From Opitutales bacterium (GTDB lineage: Bacteria; Verrucomicrobiota; Verrucomicrobiia; Opitutales; Oceanipulchritudinaceae), in contig SLNJ01000011.1 in assembly GCA_007133065.1 (NCBI GenBank), positions 1 to 60,247 on the forward strand: DNA of 60,247 nucleotides, read 5' to 3'. Made by a program: the position numbers and the translations under genes. The notes beneath the pieces were generated by a model that was not told the origin of the DNA, did not search any database, and saw only the letters and a program-made list of their open reading frames with translations. Positions 38,851 through 47,128 of this stretch are shown piece after piece. Positions within the stretch are counted from its first letter, which is position 1. Every line of letters starts with the position of its first letter.

Positions 38851-39441
38851 TCAACCATGCGCCGCGCTTTGGCAATGCGGAACTCGGAGCAGAATTCGGA
38901 CCGACGGATCCCCGATTCCCTTGCCGAGGCTCCGCACCACCCGCCAACCCTCCGGTATCGCCGGTTCGATTGCCCCGGGCAGTTCGAGCACGAGGCGCGT
39001 CGTCTCGGCGCACGCGGCCCACCGCCCCACCCGCCGGAAGATCTCAGGGACCAGCCGCTCCCCCTCCGCGTATGGCGGATCGGCGAATACCAGGGAATAC
39101 AAGCCGGGATGCTCCGGTTCCCATCGCAGCACGTCCGAACGCCACACCCGGCACATCGATGCCTCCAGATCGAGGCTCCGCGCAACATCGCGAATGTTTT
39201 CCGTCAACAACGAAGCCACCCGCCCATGGTTCTCGACAAAATCCCCGCAGGCGGCGCCCCGGCTCCACGCCTCCAGGCCGTACGCACCCGATCCGGCAAA
39301 GAGATCCAGGAACCGCCCGCCCGCGAAGCACCCGGCGAGGCTCGAGAAGACAGCCTCGCGCATCCGATCGGTCGCCGGACGCACGCCCCGTGCCGACACC
39401 CGCACACGGATCCCCCGGGCCCGCCCACCCGTGATCCTCAC
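38851..39441 (-). CDS. rsmD: 16S rRNA (guanine966-N2)-methyltransferase RsmD
   Basis: A 196-residue methyltransferase. The N-terminus VRITGGRARGIRV aligns with the family start, followed by RPATDRMREAVFSSLAG, the SAM motif FLDLFAGSGAYGLEAWSRGA and the catalytic VFADPPY. It methylates G966 of 16S rRNA. The start is GTG 39441, placed by GGAGG ending six bases upstream and by family alignment; an ATG at 39522 would add 27 residues not seen in relatives. It lies just upstream of trpE on the same strand. Confidence 0.9.
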   Translation of the reverse strand: MRITGGRARGIRVRVSARGVRPATDRMREAVFSSLAGCFAGGRFLDLFAGSGAYGLEAWSRGAACGDFVENHGRVASLLTENIRDVARSLDLEASMCRVWRSDVLRWEPEHPGLYSLVFADPPYAEGERLVPEIFRRVGRWAACAETTRLVLELPGAIEPAIPEGWRVVRSLGKGIGDPSVRILLRVPHCQSAAHG

Positions 39442-39597
39442 CGGGTGCCTCCGACGGTTCGATACAGGATCGGGAACAACATATCTAGCTTGCCCGCATG
39501 GACATACGAAATGACTAGCCATTCGGGTCGGAATTTTCGGGATATTCTGAACATTTTCCCAAGCTACCCGTCTAAAGGCTAGATGCTTTTCTAAGAG

Positions 39598-39689
39598 AAG
39601 CGAGAGTTAAGTTCATAGTTTCAGTCTAGTTTGTAGTTTGGTTAAGCACTTGGAACACCGCCGGATTTCCGGCGGTGTTCTTTTTTTTT
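39598..39689 (+). ncRNA. Putative small RNA, copy 1, with strong terminator
   Basis: A non-coding unit in the rsmD-rsmE gap. A 29-nt core at 39612-39640 recurs 160 bp downstream with 28 of 29 identical positions. Shared flanks are GCGAGAGT before and TTAAGCA after. The unit ends in the intrinsic terminator at 39653-39689. No protein gene on the plus strand ends upstream, so the terminator must belong to a transcript starting nearby. No classical promoter was recognised. This is inference from repeat plus terminator. Confidence 0.5.
39653..39689 (+). terminator. Rho-independent terminator of sRNA copy 1
   Basis: A perfect 12-bp stem, GAACACCGCCGG (39653-39664) with CCGGCGGTGTTC (39669-39680), ATTT loop, followed by nine T (39681-39689). 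It is one of the strongest terminators visible in the window and works on the plus strand. Confidence 0.9.
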
Positions 39690-39749
39690 GAACGTTCTGC
39701 GAAGACGATCGTCTATCTTACCATAGACGCTTGAATAGGCTCATCGGCA

Positions 39750-39845
39750 GAGCGAGAGTCAGTGAGTTGATTTCATAGTTTCAGTCTGGTTTGTAGTTTG
39801 TTAAGCAGTGGGAGAGACCGCGGGCACGCCCGCGGTCTCTTTTTT
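39750..39845 (+). ncRNA. Putative small RNA, copy 2, with strong terminator
   Basis: Paralogous to the unit at 39598: the core at 39772-39800 differs at one of 29 positions, and it is preceded by GCGAGAGT and followed by TTAAGCA. The terminator stem sequence is entirely different from copy 1, so structure, not sequence, is kept there. A perfect 7-bp hairpin (39710-39729, CGTCTAT/ATAGACG) lies before it. The unit ends 90 bases before rsmE, so a leader or attenuator role for rsmE is an alternative. Confidence 0.5.
39813..39845 (+). terminator. Rho-independent terminator of sRNA copy 2
   Basis: The 13-nt arms AGAGACCGCGGGC (39813-39825) and GCCCGCGGTCTCT (39828-39840) are fully complementary. 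In practice the last C-G pair would open to form a 4-nt loop. Six T follow from 39840. It stops plus-strand transcription before rsmE. Confidence 0.88.
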
Positions 39846-39935
39846 GTCATCCTGTCTCCTCTCCGCAGCTCTCGCCTGGTCGTGACGCGAGAAATGACTC
39901 GCGTCGCGGGCGCACGCACTTTTTAGAGGTTCTGT

Positions 39936-40676
39936 ATGCTCCGCGCCGTTTACACCGATTCCCGCGCGAGTCCCGGCGACACCGTCGTCCTCGACCCTGC
40001 GGAATCCCACCACCTCGTATCGGTCCGCCGGGCTCGAACCGATGCGATTGTCACGGTCCTCGACGGGCTCGGGCGATCCCTTCATTGCCGCATTTCAGAG
40101 CCCTCGCCCGAGCGAACGCTCCTGCGCGTGGAGTCCGAGACCCGAACGGAGCGCCCGGCGCCCGAGCTGTGCATCGCTCATGCGCTCCTGAAGGGGAAAG
40201 CAACCGACTCCGTGATTCCGGACTTTGCGGCACTCGGGGTCCGCTCGATCCAACCGGTGATCTGCGAACACGGTGAGGTCCGGCTCGATTCCGCGCGGGT
40301 CGATTCCCGAATGCAAAAGTGGCGGACCGCCGCGCGTGAAGCGTGCAAACAATCGGGCAACCCCTGGTTCCCGGAAATCGCCGCTCCATTGCCTCTCCTC
40401 GACTGGCTGAACGGTGCCGGCACGCGATATACGCTTCGACTCGTCGCCGCGCTTGATCCCGAGAGCCGATCCATCCCCTCCTTACTCGGCGCATCCTCCG
40501 TCCCGCCGCTCTCCATCGCAGTCCTTGTGGGGCCGGAAGGCGATTTCTCGGCCCACGAATGTGTCGCGATCCGCAAGGCGGAGTGGACCCCCGTGCGTCT
40601 GGCACCGTACACGCTGCGCAGCGAGACCGCCGCGCGGGTGGCTCTTGCCCAAATCGTGGCTTCCGTCATGAGATAG
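39936..40676 (+). CDS. rsmE: 16S rRNA (uracil1498-N3)-methyltransferase RsmE
   Basis: A 246-residue SPOUT-class enzyme. N-terminal PUA-like part: PAESHHLVSVRRARTDAIV. C-terminal knot motifs: LCIAHALLKGKATDSVIPDF (normally with K/E for specificity), AAREACKQSGNPWFPEI, VLVGPEGDFSAHE and APYTLRSETAARVALAQIV. It methylates U1498 of 16S rRNA. AGAGG lies a few bases before ATG 39936. It is preceded by the two tandem sRNA-like units and is probably a single-gene transcript. Confidence 0.93.
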   Translation: MLRAVYTDSRASPGDTVVLDPAESHHLVSVRRARTDAIVTVLDGLGRSLHCRISEPSPERTLLRVESETRTERPAPELCIAHALLKGKATDSVIPDFAALGVRSIQPVICEHGEVRLDSARVDSRMQKWRTAAREACKQSGNPWFPEIAAPLPLLDWLNGAGTRYTLRLVAALDPESRSIPSLLGASSVPPLSIAVLVGPEGDFSAHECVAIRKAEWTPVRLAPYTLRSETAARVALAQIVASVMR

Positions 40677-40793
40677 CATCGCGACGGCCGCGCTGCGTCC
40701 GGGCAGGACCAGCTGCAGAGGAGAGCGTTCCCGCCCGATGGGGAACTGCGGCGACACCCCGGTTCTGGGCGGAATGTTGCAACGCCGGTCGTT

Positions 40794-41312
40794 TCACCCT
40801 TCGCGCAACGCGCGATACGCGGCCAGGGCATCCTCGGTCTGCGTATTCGGCGCAGCGGAGAGATCACGCCAGACGATCGTTCCATCGAGCACCAAGAAGG
40901 ACTGGCGCCGGGCCAGTCCACCGACGGTCGGGGGCACCCCGAACGCCTCCATCACGCTCCCGTCTTCGTCGGCGATCAAGGGAAATGGCAGATTGTACTC
41001 CGCATGGAACGCCGCCTGCGCTTCAACCGTGTCGCGGCTGACCCCGACCACCTGGATTTCATACTCACCGAGAAGCCCGAAGTTGTCGCGCAGGTTGCAC
41101 GCCTGGGCCGTGCATCCCGACGTATTCGCCTTCGGATAGAAATAGACCAGCGTCGGCCCCTGATCGTAGATTACGCCGAGATCCAGCTCCGCACCGGATT
41201 GGGTCGGAGCCTCGAGTCGCGGCGCTTCCGATCCAACCTCCAGCGGCTCGCCGAACATCGAAAATGGAAAAATCATCAATGGGACCAACCCCGTAATGTA
41301 ACGTAATTTCAT
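40794..41312 (-). CDS. Peroxiredoxin (AhpC/TSA family), exported
   Basis: A 172-residue BCP/Prx-like protein with a signal peptide (residues 1-21, ITGLVPLMIFPFSMFG). The peroxidatic site is YFYPKANTSGCTAQACNLRD, where the Cys after SG attacks peroxide and the Cys five residues later is in the usual resolving position of the Q/BCP group. It probably protects the periplasm from peroxide. The ATG at 41312 has AGGAGA five bases upstream. The upstream gene on the same strand (CNB domain) ends 88 bases before it. Confidence 0.85.
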   Translation of the reverse strand: MKLRYITGLVPLMIFPFSMFGEPLEVGSEAPRLEAPTQSGAELDLGVIYDQGPTLVYFYPKANTSGCTAQACNLRDNFGLLGEYEIQVVGVSRDTVEAQAAFHAEYNLPFPLIADEDGSVMEAFGVPPTVGGLARRQSFLVLDGTIVWRDLSAAPNTQTEDALAAYRALREG

Positions 41313-41400
41313 ATATGTCTCCTGTTTCCCGAGTGACTGAACCGACCGTGGCGGCGAGCCCGGCTCGTCGCCATCGTAATACCTGCCGGCCGCCTCCGGC

Positions 41401-41781
41401 TCACTTTTTGAAAGACCATAGCGGATTGTCTCGCGCCGTATCAACAAGCTTCTGAGTCGTCCGTTCGAGGCGTCCTGCGAGTGTCTTCAGAATTTGAGCC
41501 GCGATATCCGGGCGCTCGCGCACCCACTCCTCCACCCCTCCTTCGGCTTGTACATGCACGACGACCGACTTGTTCTTTGCCTTGACGGTACAAGTGCGGG
41601 GCTTGGACAGGATGTCGCCCATCTCGCCGAATATCGTCCCCGGATACATCAGGACGGCGAGCAGGATGTCGTCCTTGTAAACCTCAAGGGATCCGGACTT
41701 CAGGATGAAAAACCCCCCGCCCTGCTGGCCCTGCTCGATGATGATCTTCCCTGAATCGACTTCTAGTGTTTTTTCTTCCAT
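41401..41781 (-). CDS. Cyclic nucleotide-binding domain protein
   Basis: A 126-residue single CNB (cAMP-binding fold) domain. Typical segments: GKIIIEQGQQGGGFFILKSG, YPGTIFGEMGDILSKPRTCT and VEEWVRERPDIAAQILKTLA. The phosphate-binding cassette is GEMGDILSKPRTCT, with the usual (E/D)..(R)(T/S) pattern partly kept. No DNA-binding helix-turn-helix follows, so it is not a CRP-type regulator itself and may act as a sensor or adaptor. The ligand is not known. Confidence 0.75.
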   Translation of the reverse strand: MEEKTLEVDSGKIIIEQGQQGGGFFILKSGSLEVYKDDILLAVLMYPGTIFGEMGDILSKPRTCTVKAKNKSVVVHVQAEGGVEEWVRERPDIAAQILKTLAGRLERTTQKLVDTARDNPLWSFKK

Positions 41782-42153
41782 GGATAATCAGTTCTCGGCT
41801 CGGGTTGGCGCAGACTCATCCCCTCGACAGAGTGTACGCTTATTTCAAGCCTCCAGCAGTAACGATAGTTCTCCACAAAAGCAAGCTCCAACACGTGCGA
41901 CACCACGGGGTTTCAGGCGCCTGGTCGGCCGGTTACGTTTGACAGAGGGACCGATCCGCGATGGAGTTTGGAGGCTTCACTACAACCCGCCCTCCACCGT
42001 ATGGTTTCAGTGCCGCGCGTTCCTTGATCTCTCGCGCGCGGCCACACCTTCAAATCCACACGCCCTTTGTACTTTCCTGTCGGGTCCAACGGGTCTCAAC
42101 GAGGGTAAGGAACCCCCGGAGCGCCACTCCGGGGGTTCCCCGTAAAACCAATA
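41782..42153. other. Gene-less region
   Basis: 372 bases between yebC and the CNB-domain gene. Apart from the hairpin at 42109-42139, I see no coding sequence, RNA gene or repeat. The promoter of the CNB-domain gene should lie in its left part. Confidence 0.4.
42109..42139 (-). terminator. Strong hairpin downstream of yebC
   Basis: GGAACCCCCGGA (42109-42120) pairs fully with TCCGGGGGTTCC (42128-42139) around a 7-nt loop, 15 bases after the yebC stop. The downstream T-tract is poor (only two T on the minus strand), so it may be a terminator with weak U-run or an mRNA-stabilising 3' hairpin. Confidence 0.5.
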
Positions 42154-42900
42154 TTAATCCCCGCTCAACAACGACTCGGGGATATCGTAATTCGCATAAA
42201 CGTTCTGTACGTCGTCGAGGTCTTCGAGCGCCTCGATCAGACGCATCACCTTCTTCGCCATCTCCGCGTCCGTAACCGGAGTCAGCGTATTCGGAACGTG
42301 AGCGATCCCCGCTTCCTCCGGAACGATTCCGGCGCCTTCCAGGGCTTCGGCGACCTGATCGAACTCCGCCATCGGGCAAAGCACCTCGAAGTGCGTCCCC
42401 TCGTTTTTAATGTCCTCCGCACCGGCGTCCAGCACCACCTCCATCAACTGCTCCTCGGTGCTCTTCTCCGCCGCGATAAAGAACTGTCCCATTCGCTGGA
42501 AGTTGAAATCCAGGGCGCCGGGTCCCGCCAGGTTCCCGCCGCTCTTCGTGAACGTGCTTCGCACCTCGGAGGCGCTTCGGTTCTTGTTGTCGGTCGTCAC
42601 CTCGACAATGACCCCGACCCCGCCGGGAGCGTACCCCTCGTAGGTCACCTCGTGATACTCCACCCCGGGAAGCTCTCCAGTTCCCTTCTTGATCGCCCGA
42701 TCCACGTTGTCCGCCGGCATGTTGGCATCTTTCGCCTTGGCCAGAATCGTTCGTAACCGCGGGTTGAATTGAGGATCTCCGCCGCCCTGGCGCGCCGCGA
42801 GGGTCAACTCCTTCGATATCATCGAGAAAATTTTACCCTTCTTGGCATCCTGCGACGCTTTGTGCCGCTTAATCGTTGCCCATTTGCTGTGTCCCGACAT
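42154..42900 (-). CDS. yebC: YebC/PmpR (TACO1) family protein
   Basis: A 248-residue full-length protein. N-terminus MSGHSKWATIKRHKASQDAK plus KGKIFS is invariant for the family, then FNPRLRTILAKAKDANMPAD, EVTYEGYAPGGVGVIVEV, TDNKNRSASEVRSTFTKSGG. The family is linked to transcriptional regulation and, more recently, to translation of proline-rich stretches. It lies 45 bases downstream of yidC, the last gene of the rpmH-rnpA-yidD-yidC-yebC block, and a strong hairpin follows its stop. Confidence 0.93.
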   Translation of the reverse strand: MSGHSKWATIKRHKASQDAKKGKIFSMISKELTLAARQGGGDPQFNPRLRTILAKAKDANMPADNVDRAIKKGTGELPGVEYHEVTYEGYAPGGVGVIVEVTTDNKNRSASEVRSTFTKSGGNLAGPGALDFNFQRMGQFFIAAEKSTEEQLMEVVLDAGAEDIKNEGTHFEVLCPMAEFDQVAEALEGAGIVPEEAGIAHVPNTLTPVTDAEMAKKVMRLIEALEDLDDVQNVYANYDIPESLLSGD

Positions 42901-42945
42901 CGTGATACCTCCGTTGTGTGAATCAGTCGCCCCGCTCCCCCGGCA

Positions 42946-44856
42946 TCATTGCTTCTTCGATTTTCCGGTCTGACGCGCCTTGCTCGCCGCCGTACTCTTG
43001 CGCTTCAACGGCTTCGGCGCGGGCGCGGCTTTCTCCTCCTGAGGCGCCTCGATCACGACCCCCTCATCGGGATCCTTGCGCCGGTTGGTGACAAATTGCT
43101 GAAAGATCGAGAAACAATTCGACATCGTCCAGTACAACACCAACCCGGAGGAAAAGTTGTAACAGACAAACAGCAGGACAAACGGCATCAAACGCAGAAT
43201 CTTCTGCTGCGTCATGTCCATTGAGGGCGTCGGCATCATCCGCATCTGCAGGTACATCGTCGCCGCCATCAACACCGGCAGGGGATTGATCGGAAATCCG
43301 GCTATCGAGGCCACCGTGTCCGGCAGCGATAGGTCCGGAATCCATAGAAACGAGGCGAATCGCAACTCTGACGAGCTGCGGAGCATATAGAAGAACGCGA
43401 TGAAGATCGGGATCTGAATCAGGATCGGAAGGCACCCTGCAAGCGGGTTGATCTTGTGCTGCTGAAAGAGCTTCATCGTCTCCTTCTGCACTTTCTGCGG
43501 ATTGTCCTTGTACTGCTCGCGGATCTTCTTCAGCGGCTCCTGGATTTTCGCCATTTTCTTCGACGATCGCGCCGCCTTCGCCGTCAGGGGCCAGAAGAGA
43601 AACCGGATCAGGATTGTCAGCACGATGATTGATACGCCCCAGTTCCCGACGATCCCCTGGAGTCCGAGCAAGCTGTGCAGGAGGATTTTACTGATAAACC
43701 CGAAAATCCCGAACTGCATCACCCGGTCCTGCTCCTGCTCGAGGCGCGAGAGCCTCGGGTACTCCTTTGGCCCCATGTACAGCGACATCGCCAGGGTTCG
43801 CTCGTCATCCGGCAACACCGTCTCCAGATCGAATTGCACGCTCGCCGATATCCCCTGTTCCACCGCATCGTTCTCCGGATCCGGGAAATCGACCGGGCGC
43901 AGGTAGATCGCTCGACCCGGCTCGGAAGGAGTCAGAATCGAGGTGAAAAACTGGTTTTTGACCGATGCCCAGACAACCCGCGACTGGAACTCGACGTGGT
44001 CACGGGCCTCGCGGCGCCCGATCCCGAGAAATCCGCTGCGTGCACTGAAATTGCGCGCCGAGAAAAAGTCATGGCTGTTTCCGTCGAAATAGCCCCCGTT
44101 CAGATTCCACCCGAAGCGGTCCGCCGCCTCCGGGGCCGCCGTCCCCACGTTCACCCAAATCCGGTCGATATTAAAGGTGTTGTTGGTGCTGTTCCGGATC
44201 CGCGTGCGGTGCGTGATCGTGTATGGATCCGGCCCCTCCTGCTTGTCGGAAACCTCGTATTCACGGATCAGCTCGATACCGGGAATCTCCTCGCGCACGA
44301 AGACGATGCGATAGGGGGATCGCTCGACCAGTTCGTAGACCGGAGCAAACTCGCGAACCCCGTGCTCACCGCCGAGGCTGATCGAGAGCGCGGGAAGCTC
44401 GTGGCGCTCATTCAACACCACCGGCTGGTACGTGTCGATCTCGGCCGGGTAATCGTACAGCGAAACGGTGCGGATCGCTCCGCCACGGCTCGTAAACTCA
44501 ACGCGAATGAAGTCGTTCTCCAGGTAATACAGCTCCTCCCCCGGCTCGTCGCGTACGATCGGGCTCTCCGGTTCCGCCGGGTCCGCCTGGCGCAGCAATC
44601 GGGGCGCATCCTCTTCTTCCCGCGGCGCCTCACGCTCCGCTTCAGGGACCGAGTCCCACGCCAGCTCCGGCGGAGGAGGCGTCTCCCCCTCGGGTTGAGT
44701 GTCCTCTGGCGGCTCCGCCGCGCGTTCCTCCATCTGCCGGTGTTCCCACTCACGCCGCTCCTCGGCATGCCGCTGCGCCTCCCGCGCGCTGTAGAACATC
44801 ATCCCAAACGCGCCGAGTATCAAAACCAACCCGATAATTGTGCTCTTTCTATCCAT
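42946..44856 (-). CDS. yidC: Membrane protein insertase YidC
   Basis: A 636-residue long-form (Gram-negative type) YidC. The first membrane helix (IIGLVLILGAFGMMFYS) is followed by a large periplasmic domain (about residues 90-380) and then the conserved insertase core with five helices: GNWGVSIIVLTILIRFLFWP, INPLAGCLPILIQIPIFIAF, PMLPFVLLF-type segments and LVLYWTMSNCFSIFQQ. The hydrophilic-groove Arg is retained in ILIRFLFWP. It inserts membrane proteins alone or with Sec. It ends in a basic tail (from KPLKRKSTAASK). It lies 21 bases after yidD. Confidence 0.95.
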   Translation of the reverse strand: MDRKSTIIGLVLILGAFGMMFYSAREAQRHAEERREWEHRQMEERAAEPPEDTQPEGETPPPPELAWDSVPEAEREAPREEEDAPRLLRQADPAEPESPIVRDEPGEELYYLENDFIRVEFTSRGGAIRTVSLYDYPAEIDTYQPVVLNERHELPALSISLGGEHGVREFAPVYELVERSPYRIVFVREEIPGIELIREYEVSDKQEGPDPYTITHRTRIRNSTNNTFNIDRIWVNVGTAAPEAADRFGWNLNGGYFDGNSHDFFSARNFSARSGFLGIGRREARDHVEFQSRVVWASVKNQFFTSILTPSEPGRAIYLRPVDFPDPENDAVEQGISASVQFDLETVLPDDERTLAMSLYMGPKEYPRLSRLEQEQDRVMQFGIFGFISKILLHSLLGLQGIVGNWGVSIIVLTILIRFLFWPLTAKAARSSKKMAKIQEPLKKIREQYKDNPQKVQKETMKLFQQHKINPLAGCLPILIQIPIFIAFFYMLRSSSELRFASFLWIPDLSLPDTVASIAGFPINPLPVLMAATMYLQMRMMPTPSMDMTQQKILRLMPFVLLFVCYNFSSGLVLYWTMSNCFSIFQQFVTNRRKDPDEGVVIEAPQEEKAAPAPKPLKRKSTAASKARQTGKSKKQ

Positions 44857-44877
44857 TCCTCAGGTCCAAAAATCGCC

Positions 44878-45225
44878 TTAGTGTCGTGCTTTCGGCGCAG
44901 CGTCAAGTTCTGTCCTCCGAGCCGGCTCCCCGCAGCCGGAAGGGCGGGCCGATCCGCCCGCTTCAGCATCCTCGCCGGGGACGGGATCGTATCCGCTGCC
45001 GCCCCAGGGGTGGCAGCGACGGATCCGTCGCAAGACGAGCAGCCCGCCGCGACCCAACCCGTGCCGCAGGAAGCTCACGCGCGCGTACTCCGAGCAGGTC
45101 GGCTGAAACCGGCATCCGCTTCCCGGCCCCCCGAAGGCATGCAGCAGCGGCGAAACGGTCCATTGATAGAGCCGGACCATCCCGATCCCGATCCGAACGG
45201 TCCAACCGATTGCGTTACCCCGCAT
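44878..45225 (-). CDS. yidD: Membrane protein insertion efficiency factor YidD
   Basis: A 115-residue protein with the YidD signature: [13 protein letters not shown], then [14 protein letters not shown] and [17 protein letters not shown]. It helps YidC-dependent insertion at the membrane surface. The C-terminal 35 residues are a variable tail. The ATG at 45225 overlaps the rnpA stop by one base (TGATG), so the two are translationally coupled. Confidence 0.93.
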   Translation of the reverse strand: MRGNAIGWTVRIGIGMVRLYQWTVSPLLHAFGGPGSGCRFQPTCSEYARVSFLRHGLGRGGLLVLRRIRRCHPWGGSGYDPVPGEDAEAGGSARPSGCGEPARRTELDAAPKARH

Positions 45226-45593
45226 CAGGTTTCCTCCGATCGCTTCTCCGACCAGCGTCGAAACCGCTCGACATTCTCGAGAAAAATCGGCCAAAGCGTG
45301 CCAAAGTCATGTTGCTTTATCGACTCACGAGCCACCAGAGTCAGGTCGCTCCCCCCCGGGATTCGATCCTGACCAAGGCGAAAGACCTCCCGCATCAAAC
45401 GCTTGGCTCGGTTGCGCGCAACCGCATTCCCCATCCGCCGGGATGCGATCACTCCGAGCCGTCTGGTCGATCCTGGCTCCGTCCGCAAACGAGCCTGCAT
45501 GAGGAACGGACCGCACTCGCGGCGCCATCCGCCGGATCGCAGCGCAGCGAATTCCGAGCGCCTGCGCAGCCGTTGCCCCGACGTCAGACGCAT
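45225..45593 (-). CDS. rnpA: Ribonuclease P protein component
   Basis: A 122-residue basic protein. The start [18 protein letters not shown] is typical and the RNR motif is in [18 protein letters not shown] (binding the RNA subunit). It matures tRNA 5' ends with the RNase P RNA. The start at 45593 is chosen by alignment, 19 bases after the rpmH stop; no strong ribosome binding site is seen. The gene order is the classical one. Confidence 0.92.
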   Translation of the reverse strand: MRLTSGQRLRRRSEFAALRSGGWRRECGPFLMQARLRTEPGSTRRLGVIASRRMGNAVARNRAKRLMREVFRLGQDRIPGGSDLTLVARESIKQHDFGTLWPIFLENVERFRRWSEKRSEET

Positions 45594-45612
45594 CGAGCCG
45601 ATTCCACCCGCA

Positions 45613-45747
45613 TCAAAGGGCCAAGCGCTTGCGCCCGCGGGCGCGGCGAGCCGCCAGAACCTTGCGGCCCCCATGCGTGCGCCGCCGGGCGCGAAAGCCC
45701 ATTCGGCGGGCTCGTTTCAACTTGGATGGACGAAATGTCGGCTGCAT
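45613..45747 (-). CDS. rpmH: 50S ribosomal protein L34
   Basis: A 44-residue protein read from ATG 45747 to the stop at 45613-45615. It begins [20 protein letters not shown] and ends with [18 protein letters not shown], fully matching L34 (KR..H/RGF..R..T..GR.VL..RR.KGR..L). It is the first gene of the rnpA-yidD-yidC-yebC block. Confidence 0.97.
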   Translation of the reverse strand: MQPTFRPSKLKRARRMGFRARRRTHGGRKVLAARRARGRKRLAL

Positions 45748-45783
45748 TGTGCTGGATGGGTTGAAGATTCAGAAAAAACAACG

Positions 45784-45812
45784 AAAGCACACCTTTCCGA
45801 GCAACATGTCAA
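45784..45812 (-). promoter_or_regulatory. Possible promoter of rpmH operon
   Basis: On the minus strand TTGACA (45812-45807) is a perfect -35 box, followed after 17 bases by TGCTTT (45789-45784) as a weak -10. It lies about 40 bases before the rpmH start. The -35 and spacing fit a sigma-70 promoter, the -10 does not fit well. Confidence 0.4.
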
Positions 45813-45920
45813 GCGCCTTATATGACTGAGTCGATGCCCGGGCACAGCTGATTTTGTCTCAACGGCCCCTGGAGTCTTTGCCATTCGAGAAAACCGGACA
45901 CGATGTTTCACACTGTGCCA

Positions 45921-47033
45921 TCATACATAATCGAGCCCGTACCAAACCGTCGATACCGGAAGGGCGGTCTTGAATCCCCCGAGACGCGGCGGGTGTTCGG
46001 GATGGCCGAAGAGGAATTGCGCCGCTTCCATTACGCTCGGAGCGGTCCACCGCGTCGAACCCAAGGCGAACTCAAACGACCCGTCCGATCCCGCATGCAC
46101 CGTAAGGCGGTCGGGGTACGTCCGGCCGAGCCGCGCCCGGAACAGCGGCTGCAGACGATCGACGAGCCGAGGGACATCGAGCAGGAGCATTGTGCCGGAG
46201 GTAACCGCCGGCTCGGCCGGCGCGGCGGCACCGGTCAATACGGCGTGCAGCGCGCGGTCACCCGGTTCCAGGTGCAGGTCAATCGAACCGCGCCCGTACC
46301 GGTCGAGCAGCTCGGGTAGTGCCGCGGACACCCCAAATGTGTCGCCCGCGAACTCCAACACCTCGAGGCGGTCGTGCTTTGCCGCATCGTGAACGACCAG
46401 GTACGCGCACACCACACCGCCGCGGCGGACAGTCCAGGGGTCAAATTCCTTGCACATGCACACCTTCAGGTCGATGAATGCTCTCCAGTCGTCGCGCGCC
46501 CGCAGGTAGTGCGCGCCGCGCCGGGCATACAGGACCGCGCAATCCGGGATATTCGCACGTTCGAGCGGATGCAATGCGGAGGAGGCGTCCCGGAGGGCGT
46601 CCGCCACGCTCCGATCCACCGCCACGTTGACGTCCGATCCGACATCAGCCGCGCCAACGCGCCGGTACAATCCGCGTCCCCCCGAAATCATCATGAAGTC
46701 GGCCCCCCACTCCCGCGCCTGACAGCGGGCACGTTTGAGCAGCTGCGAGGCGAGTCCCCGCCCGCGGTGGAGTTCATAGGTCGCGACCGCGCCGATTGCA
46801 GCGGCGGGGATGGTACACCCTTCGATGCTCACCCATCGCAGGGCCATGCCGAGGTGACTCACAATCGTCCCGTCATCGTCGGCGAACACGAAGATATTCT
46901 CCCGGTTCGACTCCGTCAGAAACGTTGGGAACAGCCGGAACATCTCCCCCTCCTGACCGGGCCGGAACACCGTGTCGACGAGTGTGCTCAGAGAGGAAAA
47001 CTCTTCCGGGCGAATCGTGCGTGGACCGTCCAT
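45921..47033 (-). CDS. GNAT family N-acetyltransferase (Eis-like architecture)
   Basis: A 370-residue protein. The N-terminal GNAT domain has FVFADDDGTIVSHLGMALRW and the acetyl-CoA loop HRGRGLASQLLKRA. A second part of about 200 residues ends in a sterol-carrier-like region (IDLHLEPGDRALHAVLTGAA). The layout resembles the Eis/GNAT proteins with a C-terminal SCP2-like domain. The acceptor is unknown. The ATG at 47033 is chosen; an in-frame TTG lies at 47045. Downstream it abuts the rpmH upstream region. Confidence 0.7.
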   Translation of the reverse strand: MDGPRTIRPEEFSSLSTLVDTVFRPGQEGEMFRLFPTFLTESNRENIFVFADDDGTIVSHLGMALRWVSIEGCTIPAAAIGAVATYELHRGRGLASQLLKRARCQAREWGADFMMISGGRGLYRRVGAADVGSDVNVAVDRSVADALRDASSALHPLERANIPDCAVLYARRGAHYLRARDDWRAFIDLKVCMCKEFDPWTVRRGGVVCAYLVVHDAAKHDRLEVLEFAGDTFGVSAALPELLDRYGRGSIDLHLEPGDRALHAVLTGAAAPAEPAVTSGTMLLLDVPRLVDRLQPLFRARLGRTYPDRLTVHAGSDGSFEFALGSTRWTAPSVMEAAQFLFGHPEHPPRLGGFKTALPVSTVWYGLDYV

Positions 47034-47128
47034 GAAAAGCCGCAAGCGAGGTTGAAATGGCGTCGTTTTTTACGGGGCCTGCACCACGGCTAACCGGAAC
47101 CGATCCGCCCCGTCAAGCCCGTGTCGAA

